A DNA stretch of 34,007 nt from a bacterium. GTDB lineage: Bacteria; BMS3Abin14. Shown here in pieces: positions 26,089 to 33,816 of the stretch; within the stretch, counting starts at the first letter, position 1, and each line of letters opens with the position of its first letter. Location of the stretch: NCBI GenBank assembly GCA_029210545.1, contig JARGFV010000017.1, positions 1-34,007 of the forward strand, written 5' to 3'. Both the position numbers and the translations under genes were made by a program. The notes beneath the pieces were generated by a model, which was given only the letters and a program-made list of their open reading frames with translations, ran no database searches and was not told where the DNA came from.

Positions 26089-26155
26089 CATTTTAATTTT
26101 CAGTCATCCGTTAACCAGGAACTTTATCCCCCAGGGATGACTGGAAATTAAAATG
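26089..26155. repeat. 21-bp inverted repeat sequestering the gspL start codon
   Basis: The arm CATTTTAATTTTCAGTCATCC (26089-26109) pairs with 26135-26155 (GGATGACTGGAAATTAAAATG) over 20 of 21 positions, the exception being a G.U-type pair in RNA. The loop is 25 nt. The gspL ATG (26153-26155) and the only nearby purine-rich stretch (GGAAATTAAA) are within the right arm. Confidence 0.9.
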
Positions 26156-27547
26156 TTTGAACGAAGATCCACAGGCATATCCCTCGAGGCCGACGGTACC
26201 GTCAGGGTTGCTGAACTGACGGCCACGCCGCGCAGCCTCGCCCTGTCCCGGATGGCGTCCTTTGAACCGGAAGGCCCGGATACCCATACGTCATGGGAAA
26301 ACGGGATTCGAAAGGCGGGCGTGGAAGGGTACGAGATGTCCTGTGTGGTGATCGGGATCCCTGATGCCCTGGTGTTCCGCAAATCCCTCACACTTCCTTT
26401 CAGGAACCGGAACCGGATCATGCAGGTCCTTCACTCTGAACTGGAAGGGGAGATCCCCCTGCCCCCGGGGACCTTCGTCGCCGATTATCTGGATGGCCCT
26501 CAGGAAGGTGACGGCGTCTCGGTGACCGTCCTGGCCGTGGAAAACGATACCATCTCGCGTGTCCTGGAGATGGTGGGCCCCGATGCCGGGGTCAGAGGGG
26601 TCCAGACAACGGGTGTCGGTATCATCGCCGCCTCTCTGCGGGCCGGGATCGACGAAGGTGTCGTCGTCTGGTGCGGCCACACCGATGCGGTGGTTGTGGA
26701 GATGCGTTCTTCCGTTCCCGCAGGTATCAGGCGTTACCATCTGTCCGGACGGGACCAACCCGACGCCGCCCTTCTGGCTGACGCTGTCAGGCCCTTGTCC
26801 AGAGTCGGTGACAGGATTTGCCTGATGGGAGCGGGACCCATGGATACGCTGGCTCCCATGCTCAGTGCAGAGGGCACCTTGAGGATCGCCAGGTCTCTGG
26901 AACTGGGGATCGTCTCAGAGCCTGCCGTGGTGGCCGGCGACCTGCAGGATCACCTGCCCGCTTTCGGGTTGGCCCTTCGCGGTGTGGGGGCAAGGGGGGG
27001 GCTGCCCTTCGACCTGAGACAAGGGCAGTTCCTTGAAAGCCGGCCCCTCCAGGACCTCAAGGGCCCCATCATCCGGACAGCGGCCATTGCTGTCCTCGCT
27101 CTGCTGCTGGGAATTGGAAGCCTCGTCCTCGGCCTCGACAGCGCCAGAAAGGAGTACAACGGGTACGTGACGCGAATGGAAAGTGAGTTTACGGAGCTTT
27201 TCCCGGGCACGAGGGTGGTGAACGAGATCGCGCAAACGACCGAGAAACTGGAACTTCTCAAGAAGAGAACGGAGACCCTGGCAGGCCTTTCCGGTGGAAG
27301 CGCCCTCGGGGCCCTGTCCCGGCTGAGTGCGCTTGTGCCTCCTGACGTCGCCCTGAGGCTCGACGAACTGTCCTACGATTCCCGAAAGCTGAGGTTGGAA
27401 GGGTCCGTTTCCTCCTTCGACGCCGTGGACAAGATCAAATCCAGCCTCGAAGGGGATCCCATGTTCGCCCAGGTTCAGGTGCAAAACGCCCAGGTCGGCG
27501 CCGATCTCAACAAGGTGACCTTCCGCCTCGTCATGGAGGTCCGGTAA
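26153..27547 (+). CDS. gspL: Type II secretion system protein GspL
   Basis: The 464-residue bitopic protein recruits GspE to the membrane. The cytoplasmic part (1 to about 300) is an actin/PilM-like fold: STGISLEADGTVRVAELTA at the N-terminus, VVIGIPDALVFRKSLTLPF and LHSELEGEIPLPP. It is followed by a TM helix (about 306-325, IRTAAIAVLALLLGIGSLVLG), a coiled-coil-like linker (ARKEYNGYVTRMESEF) and a periplasmic ferredoxin-like domain (VALRLDELSYDSRKLRLEGSVSSFDAVDKIKSSL). Assignment rests on this architecture and on its position between gspK and gspM. The start codon is in a strong inverted repeat, which suggests controlled translation. Confidence 0.85.
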   Translation: MFERRSTGISLEADGTVRVAELTATPRSLALSRMASFEPEGPDTHTSWENGIRKAGVEGYEMSCVVIGIPDALVFRKSLTLPFRNRNRIMQVLHSELEGEIPLPPGTFVADYLDGPQEGDGVSVTVLAVENDTISRVLEMVGPDAGVRGVQTTGVGIIAASLRAGIDEGVVVWCGHTDAVVVEMRSSVPAGIRRYHLSGRDQPDAALLADAVRPLSRVGDRICLMGAGPMDTLAPMLSAEGTLRIARSLELGIVSEPAVVAGDLQDHLPAFGLALRGVGARGGLPFDLRQGQFLESRPLQDLKGPIIRTAAIAVLALLLGIGSLVLGLDSARKEYNGYVTRMESEFTELFPGTRVVNEIAQTTEKLELLKKRTETLAGLSGGSALGALSRLSALVPPDVALRLDELSYDSRKLRLEGSVSSFDAVDKIKSSLEGDPMFAQVQVQNAQVGADLNKVTFRLVMEVR

Positions 27548-27548
27548 G

Positions 27549-28085
27549 ATGACCGACCTGCTCGGGCGATTATCCCCGCGGGAGAGATGGCTTGTGGCAG
27601 GGGCCGCCGCGTTTGTCGGGCTGGCGATCCTTTACGGGTTCATCATCCAGCCCCTTGTGGACAGCCAGAGGCGATACGAGAGCATGGCCCTGCGCAAGCA
27701 GGACGAAATGGCCCGGTTCAGATTGATCACGGTGCAGTACCGGGAACTGGAGTCCGCTTTGCAGCTCCTGGAAAAGAGGGCTCTTGCGGGCGGTTCCGAC
27801 GGATCCCTTCTGGCCCTCATGGAGTCGGAAGCGAAGAAGCTTGGCCTGGCCGACAAGATAGCCAGCATGAAACCGTTCACCAGTGAGCTGGAATCGGGTG
27901 TGGTGCAGTCAAGCGTCGAGATGCGGGTCGAAAAGATCGACCTGAAGGGGCTCGTCGACCTTCTCGAAGCGTTGGAAAACAGGAAGCAGTCCGCTGTCAC
28001 CTCCAGGCTGAGGATCAAGACCCGTTTCGATGACCCGACACTGCTGGATGCCACGGTCATGGTCAGCACCCTGGAGGCCCGATGA
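27549..28085 (+). CDS. gspM: Type II secretion system protein GspM
   Basis: The 178-residue protein begins MTDLLGRLSPRERWLVAGAAAFVGLAILYGFI, a short cytoplasmic segment and TM helix (about 15-35). The family pattern LSPRERW(L) is clear. The periplasmic region is helical first (LRKQDEMARFRLITVQYRELESALQLLE), then a ferredoxin-like domain near the end (EKIDLKGLVDLLEALENRK, RLRIKTRFDDPTLLDATVMVSTLE). GspM forms a dimer and complexes with GspL. GGAGGT lies 8 nt upstream of ATG 27549, and the gene overlaps gspN by ATGA. Confidence 0.92.
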   Translation: MTDLLGRLSPRERWLVAGAAAFVGLAILYGFIIQPLVDSQRRYESMALRKQDEMARFRLITVQYRELESALQLLEKRALAGGSDGSLLALMESEAKKLGLADKIASMKPFTSELESGVVQSSVEMRVEKIDLKGLVDLLEALENRKQSAVTSRLRIKTRFDDPTLLDATVMVSTLEAR

Positions 28086-28936
28086 AACGCCAGGGCGTTT
28101 ACCGTTATCTCATATACATTGCGATCTTTTCAGTTTTCACCTCACTTTTCTTCCTCTACGGCTTTCCCGCGGAGCGGTTGACGAGCATTGTCAACGGCAG
28201 GTTGAGCACAATGACGGGTTCGGCTGTTTCGGTTGACGAGGCTTCCCTCGGTTTCCCCCTGGCTCTCAAGCTGAAGGGGATGGAGACAGCCTGGTCCGGC
28301 GAAAGTGTCCTCCTGGGAGACGCGTTCGTCTCACCAGACCTTGTGGGGCTGCTGACGGGGAAAAAGGGAGGCAGGATCAGGCTCAAAGGCCCCCTGGGGA
28401 CAGCGCGCCTTTCGATACGGACAGGCGGTCCGGGTGCCCGTATCACGGTCAAGTCCCTCGTTGCCGATCTGCAGGGGGTTTCCGGGGCTCTCCAGTCGCC
28501 TGTCCAGGTCGATGGCTTCGTGGAAGGCAGCGCCGCCTTCGAAACCGCGGATCTTGCTTCCGGCAAATGGAACGGCCGGGGGACCGTTAAAGCGGATTCG
28601 GTTATCCTGACGGGACCGCTGCTCGAGGCATTCGGTATGGCCCCGTTTGAGCTTGCCGGCCTTAAGGCGGCTTTTTCCCTCGAGGAGAACCTGCTGACCC
28701 TCGGGGAGAACAGCATCGAGGGCGATCTGGGTGCCAGCGCGAGGGGGACCATCAGGCTCGTTCCCGCCAGGCCGGGGTCTTCCCGGCTGGACCTTGTGGT
28801 GGATCTCCGGCCCGGTATCGGGATGAGGGAAAAGATCTCACCTCTCCTGACCCTCATGGGGGCAAGGCCACGGGCCGACGGCAGCGTTCAGCTGAAGGTG
28901 CGCGGGACGGTGGGTAGGCCGTCCGTCACATCCTGA
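28082..28936 (+). CDS. gspN: Type II secretion system protein GspN
   Basis: The 284-residue protein has an N-terminal TM helix (about 9-28) and a largely beta periplasmic part; it has the AsmA/GspN-like look of delta-type GspN proteins. Features are LTSIVNGRLSTMTGSAVSVDEASLGFPLALKLKGMET (membrane-proximal strand) and SRLDLVVDLRPGIGMREKISPLLTLMG, RADGSVQLKVRGTVGRPSV at the end. GspN is accessory and not universally present in T2SS. It lies at the 3' end of the gsp set, after gspM. The predicted terminator at 29271-29303 may close the operon. Confidence 0.82.
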   Translation: MKRQGVYRYLIYIAIFSVFTSLFFLYGFPAERLTSIVNGRLSTMTGSAVSVDEASLGFPLALKLKGMETAWSGESVLLGDAFVSPDLVGLLTGKKGGRIRLKGPLGTARLSIRTGGPGARITVKSLVADLQGVSGALQSPVQVDGFVEGSAAFETADLASGKWNGRGTVKADSVILTGPLLEAFGMAPFELAGLKAAFSLEENLLTLGENSIEGDLGASARGTIRLVPARPGSSRLDLVVDLRPGIGMREKISPLLTLMGARPRADGSVQLKVRGTVGRPSVTS

Positions 28937-29249
28937 CGGCGATTCCATAATCCATCCGTCTTCGCTTTCAGCTATGACATGACAGGGATTCAAATTCCGG
29001 TTCATCCGATTAATGCGTACCTGAGTGGTGTCACTTCAGAGCCCGGAAGAGCATTAACCACGGAGGTATCCCTCGACAAGCTCCCTTCGATAAACTCCTT
29101 TCGACGAGCTCAAGGCAGGCAGGGCAGGCAGGGCAGGCAGGGCAGGCGGGGAAGGGGAGACAAGGGGTAAGATCTTTCTCCGCATCGCCGCGTCACCCCG
29201 TCTCCGCGTCGGTCCTTCTCCTTCCCTTCCTTTTCCTGCGCGGAATGGT
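28937..29249. other. Repeat-rich spacer after gspN
   Basis: There is no gene. 29050-29069 has AACCACGGAGGTATCCCTCG, followed by TTCGACGAGCTC-type words (29062-29110). 29114-29149 is four copies of a 9-bp unit GGCAGGCAG. 29182-29212 holds CCGCGTC words at 8-bp spacing, as at 2154-2184. 29216-29234 is pyrimidine-rich (CTTCTCCTTCCCTTCC). Confidence 0.7.
29114..29149. repeat. 4 x 9-bp tandem repeat GGCAGGCAG
   Basis: Four contiguous 9-bp units, the last ending GGCAGGCGG. The unit also appears singly near 22355 (CAGGGCAGGCAG). Confidence 0.9.
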
Positions 29250-29255
29250 TATAAT
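29250..29255 (+). promoter_or_regulatory. Consensus -10 box TATAAT
   Basis: A perfect TATAAT without a good -35 (TTCCTT at the 17-nt spacing). It could transcribe the propeptide and S8 genes from about 29262. Confidence 0.45.
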
Positions 29256-29270
29256 GACCATGGGAGTTTG

Positions 29271-29303
29271 GGGGGCGCCGAGGGTGACGGCCCCCTTTTT
29301 TTT
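29271..29303 (+). terminator. Intrinsic terminator, possible attenuator
   Basis: GGGGGC (29271-29276) pairs with GCCCCC (29290-29295), followed directly by eight Ts (29296-29303). It either ends the gsp transcript or attenuates the short transcript from the TATAAT at 29250. The propeptide ribosome site GGAG (29306-29309) starts two bases after the T-run. Confidence 0.7.
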
Positions 29304-29317
29304 CTGGAGACAGAAAA

Positions 29318-29653
29318 ATGTTGAATAAAGGAAGAGGCTGTACATTTTTCTGTGTGTTAATGATCGCTGTCACGATCGCAGGCCCCGTTTGGGGCATGTC
29401 ACGTAAACCCCCTGAGCCCGCTTACGTCGAGGGTCAGGTTCTGATCAAGTTCCACGAAAACGTGTCCGAAGACAGGATTTTCGAGATTCTGGATTTGGAG
29501 AACTGTGAAATCATAGACCGTATAGAGATGATCGGTGTGTTTGTCGTAAATATCCGGGACGATGAGACAGTTTCTGAGAAAGTGGATAGTTTCAGCGCTT
29601 ATCCTGAGGTGAATTATGCTGAGCCCGACTATAAAGCGAAAGCCCTCCGGTAG
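29318..29653 (+). CDS. Stand-alone subtilisin-propeptide-like (I9/fervidolysin prodomain) secreted protein
   Basis: The 111-residue protein has a Sec-type signal (TFFCVLMIAVTIAGPVWG, about 9-26). The mature part reads YVEGQVLIKFHENVSEDRIFEILDLENCEIIDRI, VFVVNIRDDETVSEKVDSFSAYPEVNYAEPDYK. This is the (V)xGxVL(I)KF... AEPD pattern of subtilisin N-terminal prodomains. The downstream protease has its own copy (YVPGRVLVKF... NVLFAEPDRY). Thus this gene appears to encode a free propeptide, which in known systems can fold or inhibit its protease. It has no catalytic domain. Function as a chaperone or inhibitor of the adjacent S8 enzyme is inferred. It is 12 nt upstream of that gene. Confidence 0.75.
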   Translation: MLNKGRGCTFFCVLMIAVTIAGPVWGMSRKPPEPAYVEGQVLIKFHENVSEDRIFEILDLENCEIIDRIEMIGVFVVNIRDDETVSEKVDSFSAYPEVNYAEPDYKAKALR

Positions 29654-29665
29654 GTCAGGTGTCTT

Positions 29666-31717
29666 GTGAAGAGAGTTAGCCGGACAGGTATCATAATTTC
29701 CGGGATCGCCCTTGGACTGTTCCTTTTTTGGGGGGCGGGTACCCTTGAGGGAAAACCGGAGAAGGGCAGGCCCGACTACGTCCCGGGCCGTGTCCTCGTC
29801 AAGTTCAGACCCGGATTGCAGGGGGACCTTAGAAGTGGCGCCGTTCATGCCATGGGAGCCCGGCAGCGGGAACGGCTCCCCCTGGTGGACGTAGAGGTGT
29901 TGAACCTGCCGCCGGGGCTTTCAGTTGAAGATGCTATCGATCGTCTAAAAAAAAATCCCAATGTCCTTTTTGCGGAGCCGGATCGTTATGTAACTCCTTT
30001 GGGGACGATTTCCCCCGTAGACCCAAAATATCCCAGCCAGTGGTATCTGAACACAAATCCGGTTTCCGATTCCATGGGGTCAATCGACGTGGATATCGAC
30101 GCCCCGGAAGGGTGGGCGATCCTTTCATCCCTGGAGGCCGGCATCGGTACGACCCTGCAGAGCATAGTTGCCGTTGTGGATAGCGGGTGCGGTGATACCG
30201 CATACGCCTATACGGACAATGCCGTGGGTTATATTCCCGGACATCCGGATCTTCTGAACAGTCTCCTGTACACAAACACTGACGAAATAGGGGCCACGGC
30301 GGGGTCCGACGACGACGCCAACGGGTTGAAAGATGACTACAACGGTTGGGATTATCTCGCCAGCCCCGAAGACAACAAGCCCGCTGGTGCAGATTCTCAC
30401 GGCACCTTTATCTGCGGGATTGTGGGAGCAGCGTGGAACGATACAGGAATAGCGGGAATAGGCAGTGAATATTTGCGGATTCTTCCTTTAAGGGTAGCTG
30501 GTACCACCAGCAGCATAGCTAAAGGTATCGTTTATTCGGTCCAGAGGAAACTCAGAGGGGATCCTGTGGCAGGAATAAACCTCAGTTGGGGTCTAAGGTC
30601 CAACGACTCGACATTGAGGAGTGCTATCCAGGAGGCGGAGGCGGCTAGTGTGATGGTTTACGCGGCCGCCGGTAATGATGAGCAATTTCCATGGTACGAC
30701 AACGATGTTACTCCATTGTATCCTTCGTCGTATTCCACGATGTTAAATAATGTCATTGGTGTTGCCGCCACCGATTCTTCGGGTGATTTTACGAGTTTTA
30801 CACATTTCGGACGTAACTCTGTGCAGGTTGCGGCTCCAGGACAAAATATCACTTCTACTACACTGAACAGCCAGGGTAGTTGGGCAACAGGTAATGGGAC
30901 ATCTTTTTCGGCTCCCATTGTCGCTTCTGTAGGGGCGCTTGTCGCTGCGGTTGATACAACCATTTCCCTGGAACAGGTAAAAAACAGGCTTGAACTTGGT
31001 GGAACCTTTGATGAAATGTTGACTGAAAAGATCGCCTGGGAGAGGCGGGTCAACCTGGCGGGGTCTTTGGCTCCCTTCTATCCTTTTTCAGGACTGGCAC
31101 CGATCTATTCGACAGACACACCTTTGTACAGCTACACAGACAGGATCGGCCTGCTCTATGGCGATATTGTTCAGGCTATCAGCAGCAGCAACAGCATTGC
31201 CGTAATGGACACCGACTCAGCGGGTAATTGGTATGTCAGGCCTTACAGCCCCGGCATGGTGAGTTTCACAATCACCTATTCGGGGGGGGCGGTATCGGCC
31301 TACAGGACGGGAACCTGGCGGGTAACCGGGATCAAACCTTTTTCAGCAACGATTTATATTGGTCAAACATTGGATTTTGAAAATAACACGGGAACCAGTG
31401 GAACATGGTTTGTGGAAAATCCACCCATCGGCGATATTGATCCTTCTTCAGGGCATTTCGTTGCACAAAGTGAGGGAGTGACCAGCGTTTATCTCATGTC
31501 CAATGGAACGCGATTGGACCAGAGTGGGAATGTTGTTGTTGAAGTGAGACCGATTTCATCAAATGGCGCAGGCTGCTGCGGAGCGACAGCGCCGCCCGGG
31601 GATCCTTACATTCCAGGGGCAGTGGAAATGACACTGATGGCTGTTCTTTTGTTGTTTGTGAGAAGAAGGTACCTGGCGGAAGTGAGTGCAAAGTCCAAAG
31701 TCCAAAGCCCAAGGTGA
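29666..31717 (+). CDS. Secreted S8 (subtilisin-like) serine protease with C-terminal anchor tail
   Basis: GTG start; 683 residues. Signal peptide about 5-28 (IIISGIALGLFLFWGAGTLEG), prodomain about 30-110, then a subtilase domain. Catalytic triad: D172 (VAVVDSG), H245 (DSHGTFICG), S413 (GNGTSFSAP); the oxyanion Asn is in VYAAAGNDE. After the catalytic domain, a beta-rich region (about 480-630) has Ig-like sequence (NTGTSGTWFVENPPIGDIDPSSGHFVA). The C-terminus holds GCCGATAPPG (C637, C638), a hydrophobic helix (about 652-668, ending RRR) and a short tail. This is a tripartite tail like bacterial sorting tags. The final SAKSKVQSPR is translated from a CCAAAGT word repeat. Substrate unknown; proximity suggests T2SS export. 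Codon usage looks AT-richer than neighbours. Confidence 0.9.
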   Translation: MKRVSRTGIIISGIALGLFLFWGAGTLEGKPEKGRPDYVPGRVLVKFRPGLQGDLRSGAVHAMGARQRERLPLVDVEVLNLPPGLSVEDAIDRLKKNPNVLFAEPDRYVTPLGTISPVDPKYPSQWYLNTNPVSDSMGSIDVDIDAPEGWAILSSLEAGIGTTLQSIVAVVDSGCGDTAYAYTDNAVGYIPGHPDLLNSLLYTNTDEIGATAGSDDDANGLKDDYNGWDYLASPEDNKPAGADSHGTFICGIVGAAWNDTGIAGIGSEYLRILPLRVAGTTSSIAKGIVYSVQRKLRGDPVAGINLSWGLRSNDSTLRSAIQEAEAASVMVYAAAGNDEQFPWYDNDVTPLYPSSYSTMLNNVIGVAATDSSGDFTSFTHFGRNSVQVAAPGQNITSTTLNSQGSWATGNGTSFSAPIVASVGALVAAVDTTISLEQVKNRLELGGTFDEMLTEKIAWERRVNLAGSLAPFYPFSGLAPIYSTDTPLYSYTDRIGLLYGDIVQAISSSNSIAVMDTDSAGNWYVRPYSPGMVSFTITYSGGAVSAYRTGTWRVTGIKPFSATIYIGQTLDFENNTGTSGTWFVENPPIGDIDPSSGHFVAQSEGVTSVYLMSNGTRLDQSGNVVVEVRPISSNGAGCCGATAPPGDPYIPGAVEMTLMAVLLLFVRRRYLAEVSAKSKVQSPR

Positions 31718-31746
31718 AGTAACAATACCAAAGCCCACTACTTTAG

Positions 31747-31776
31747 AACCGCGGCATGTGCCTGCGGTTTTTCTTT
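31747..31776 (+). terminator. Intrinsic terminator of the S8 protease gene
   Basis: AACCGC and GCGGTT arms enclose GGCATGTGCC-like inner pairing, followed by TTTTTCTTT. CCAAAGT words flank it in opposite orientation (31688-31712 forward, 31778-31803 complementary). Confidence 0.7.
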
Positions 31777-31814
31777 GGCCTTTGGACTTTGGTCTTTGGA
31801 CTGTCCTCTTTGCG

Positions 31815-33275
31815 TCAACCCTTTATGACACAAAGGGGACGCATTCTAGCCACCTTCTCCGCGATCCCGGCCCCGTGCACTACCTCCACCACCGCCGACA
31901 CGTCCTTGTAGGCCTCCGGCATCTCCTCGGCGAGGGACTGTTTGCTCGCGGCCCTGGCGAAGATGCCCCTGTCTTCCAGTTCCCGGTGGATGGCACGCCC
32001 CCTGGCGGCCCTGGTGGCGGCCTTTCTCGAAAGGACCCTTCCTGCCCCGTGGCACGAACTCCCGAAGGTCTCGGACATGGCTGCCGCGGTTCCCATGAGC
32101 AGGTAGGAGGCCGTCCCCATGTCCCCCGGGATGATCACGGGCTGTCCGTGGGGACGGTAGGCATCGGGAAGCTCGGGGTGACCCGGTCCGAAGGCCCGTG
32201 TGGCGCCCTTGCGGTGGACGGCAAGGGAGAGGTCCCTGCCGCCGATCTCGTGTTTTTCCAGCTTGACGATGTTGTGGGCCACGTCGTAGACCAGCCGGAA
32301 CCCCAGCTCCGAAGGCCCCACCTGGAAAAAATCCATGAAAATCTCCCGGACCTGGTGCATGAGACACTGGCGGTTGGCCCAGGCGTAGTTGGCGGCGCAC
32401 TTCATGGCTTTCCAGTACTCCTGCCCTTCAGGCGAGAGGAAGGGGGCGCAGGCGAGCTGCCGGTCGGGAAGTTCGATGCCGTATTTGCGCACCGCCCGGT
32501 TCATGACCTCGAGATAGTCGGTGCACACCTGGTGGCCAAGGCCCCGGGAGCCGGAGTGGACCATGACCGTGACCTGGCCTGTGTGGACACCGAATGCCGA
32601 AGCGGCGTTTTCGTCATACACCTCGTCGACGTACTGGACCTCGATGAAATGGTTGCCGCTGCCCAGGGTCCCCTGTTGGGGCATACCCCGCTCGATCGCG
32701 CGCTCACTCACCGCATCCGGGTCGGCGCCCTCCAGGCACCCCCCGGCCTCCGTAGTGATGAGGTCGGCAGCTTCTCCCATCCCGTTTTCCACGGCCCACC
32801 GCGATCCCCTTGTCAGGACTTTTCCCAGTTCCTTGCCGCCAAGCCGGATCGAACCCCTGGTCCCGACGCCAGTTGGGACTTTATTGAAAAGGGTGTCCAC
32901 CAGTTTTTTAAGCCTGTCGGCTCGCGCCAGGTCATCTTTCGACAGGTTCGTCACGGCGAGACGGACCCCGCAATTGATGTCGTAGCCCGTGCCGCCGGGG
33001 GAGATGATGCCGCCGGCGTTGATGTCCGTGGCCACCACGCCGCCGATGGGAAGGCCGTATCCGAAATGCATGTCCGGCATGGCCATGGAAGCGCGAACGA
33101 TGCCGGGCAGGGTCGCTCCGTTGGCGACCTGGCGGGCGCTGGCGTCCTTCCTGATATCCTTCATGAGGAGGTCGTCGGCATAGATGAACCCCGGGACCCT
33201 CATGCCGGGAACGGAGCCTTTGGGGATCTCCCAGCGGTAGGGTGAGATCCTGTTGATTGTTATCTGGTCGGACAT
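31815..33275 (-). CDS. rtcB: RNA-splicing ligase RtcB (3'-phosphate/cyclic phosphate to 5'-OH)
   Basis: RtcB joins RNA 3'-phosphate or 2',3'-cyclic phosphate ends to 5'-OH ends using GTP and Mn2+. I use ATG 33275 (MSDQITINRISPYRWEIP) because AAGGAGG lies 7-8 nt upstream; the extension to 33362 reads as repeat sequence. The 486-residue protein contains DMHFGYGLPIGGV, GGTGYDINCGVRL (metal-ligand C102), GTLGSGNHF, HSGSRGLGHQ, PGDMGTASYL and SSCHGAGRVLSRKAA with the guanylated His at about 409. All active-site motifs look intact. It is downstream of archease in the same direction, 113 nt apart, with a word repeat between. Role: RNA repair or tRNA splicing; physiological substrate unknown here. 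Confidence 0.97.
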   Translation of the reverse strand: MSDQITINRISPYRWEIPKGSVPGMRVPGFIYADDLLMKDIRKDASARQVANGATLPGIVRASMAMPDMHFGYGLPIGGVVATDINAGGIISPGGTGYDINCGVRLAVTNLSKDDLARADRLKKLVDTLFNKVPTGVGTRGSIRLGGKELGKVLTRGSRWAVENGMGEAADLITTEAGGCLEGADPDAVSERAIERGMPQQGTLGSGNHFIEVQYVDEVYDENAASAFGVHTGQVTVMVHSGSRGLGHQVCTDYLEVMNRAVRKYGIELPDRQLACAPFLSPEGQEYWKAMKCAANYAWANRQCLMHQVREIFMDFFQVGPSELGFRLVYDVAHNIVKLEKHEIGGRDLSLAVHRKGATRAFGPGHPELPDAYRPHGQPVIIPGDMGTASYLLMGTAAAMSETFGSSCHGAGRVLSRKAATRAARGRAIHRELEDRGIFARAASKQSLAEEMPEAYKDVSAVVEVVHGAGIAEKVARMRPLCVIKG

Positions 33276-33291
33276 GGGATGTCCTCCTTGA

Positions 33292-33385
33292 AGTGAACAG
33301 TGAACGATGAACGGTGAACAGAAACTGGTGAACCGTGAAGCGTGAAACGCAAAACCGTTCACGATTCACTATTCACATTTCACCG
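33292..33385. repeat. TGAACNG word repeat between archease and rtcB
   Basis: About ten degenerate 7-8-nt words of the type GTGAACAGTGAAC / CGATGAACGGTGAAC / GTGAAGCGTGAAACG run 33292-33352, then their complement (TTCACGATTCACTATTCACATT) 33357-33380, so the region can also fold. The same words occur at 1861-1888. Confidence 0.75.
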
Positions 33386-33388
33386 ATC

Positions 33389-33811
33389 TCATACATCAAA
33401 TATCACCCTCACCCGGACCTCCCCGGGTGTCTCCTCGATAGCCAGCCCGTGGTAGGTGGCCGCCTTGACGTGGGTGTTGATGATGTGCCTGGAAGGGTCG
33501 TAGATCGTGCCTGTCAGGGTGGCCTCGAGGCGGCCGCCCACGATCTCGAGGCTCGGAACGTTTACGGGAATAAAGCCTTCGGTGTCTTCCCGGTAGATGA
33601 TCTCGTTGAGGAACCTGATGAGGAGATCCTGTGGCGATGGAGCCTGGACGAGAACGGTCCGTGTGACCTTGTCATCTTCCGTCGGGAGGTCGGCCATGAC
33701 GGCGGCGAGCCCGAGGCCCGCCTGGACAAACGCCTCTTCAAGGGTCTCCCCCCACGCCTCGAGGCCGAGGTCGGCAGTGATCCCATCAAGCTCTTTGTAC
33801 CCGCCCGCCAT
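33389..33811 (-). CDS. Archease, RtcB cofactor
   Basis: Archease accelerates RtcB guanylylation and turnover. The 140-residue protein has KELDGITADLGLEAWGETLEEAFVQAG near the N-terminus, where many archeases read DHTAD; here the His is missing and the spacing differs (DGITAD). PSPQDLLIRFLNEIIYREDTEGFIP (core) and the acidic C-terminal VRVIFDV match the family. The gene is immediately upstream of rtcB, the standard pairing, which supports the call. ATG 33811 is the only start, as a TGA precedes it by one codon; there is no visible ribosome site. The motif variation could alter metal binding, but such variants exist. Confidence 0.87.
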   Translation of the reverse strand: MAGGYKELDGITADLGLEAWGETLEEAFVQAGLGLAAVMADLPTEDDKVTRTVLVQAPSPQDLLIRFLNEIIYREDTEGFIPVNVPSLEIVGGRLEATLTGTIYDPSRHIINTHVKAATYHGLAIEETPGEVRVRVIFDV

Positions 33812-33816
33812 ATTTC

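Noticed and set aside
29218-29317. c-di-GMP (GEMM) or fluoride riboswitch upstream of the propeptide gene
   Set aside because: The stretch is too short and lacks the conserved core bases of both; only a terminator hairpin is evident.
31686-33245. Long plus-strand open frame (519 codons) across rtcB
   Set aside because: It is antisense to a clearly conserved rtcB. The open frame is a GC-rich codon-usage shadow and the translation is unlike any protein.
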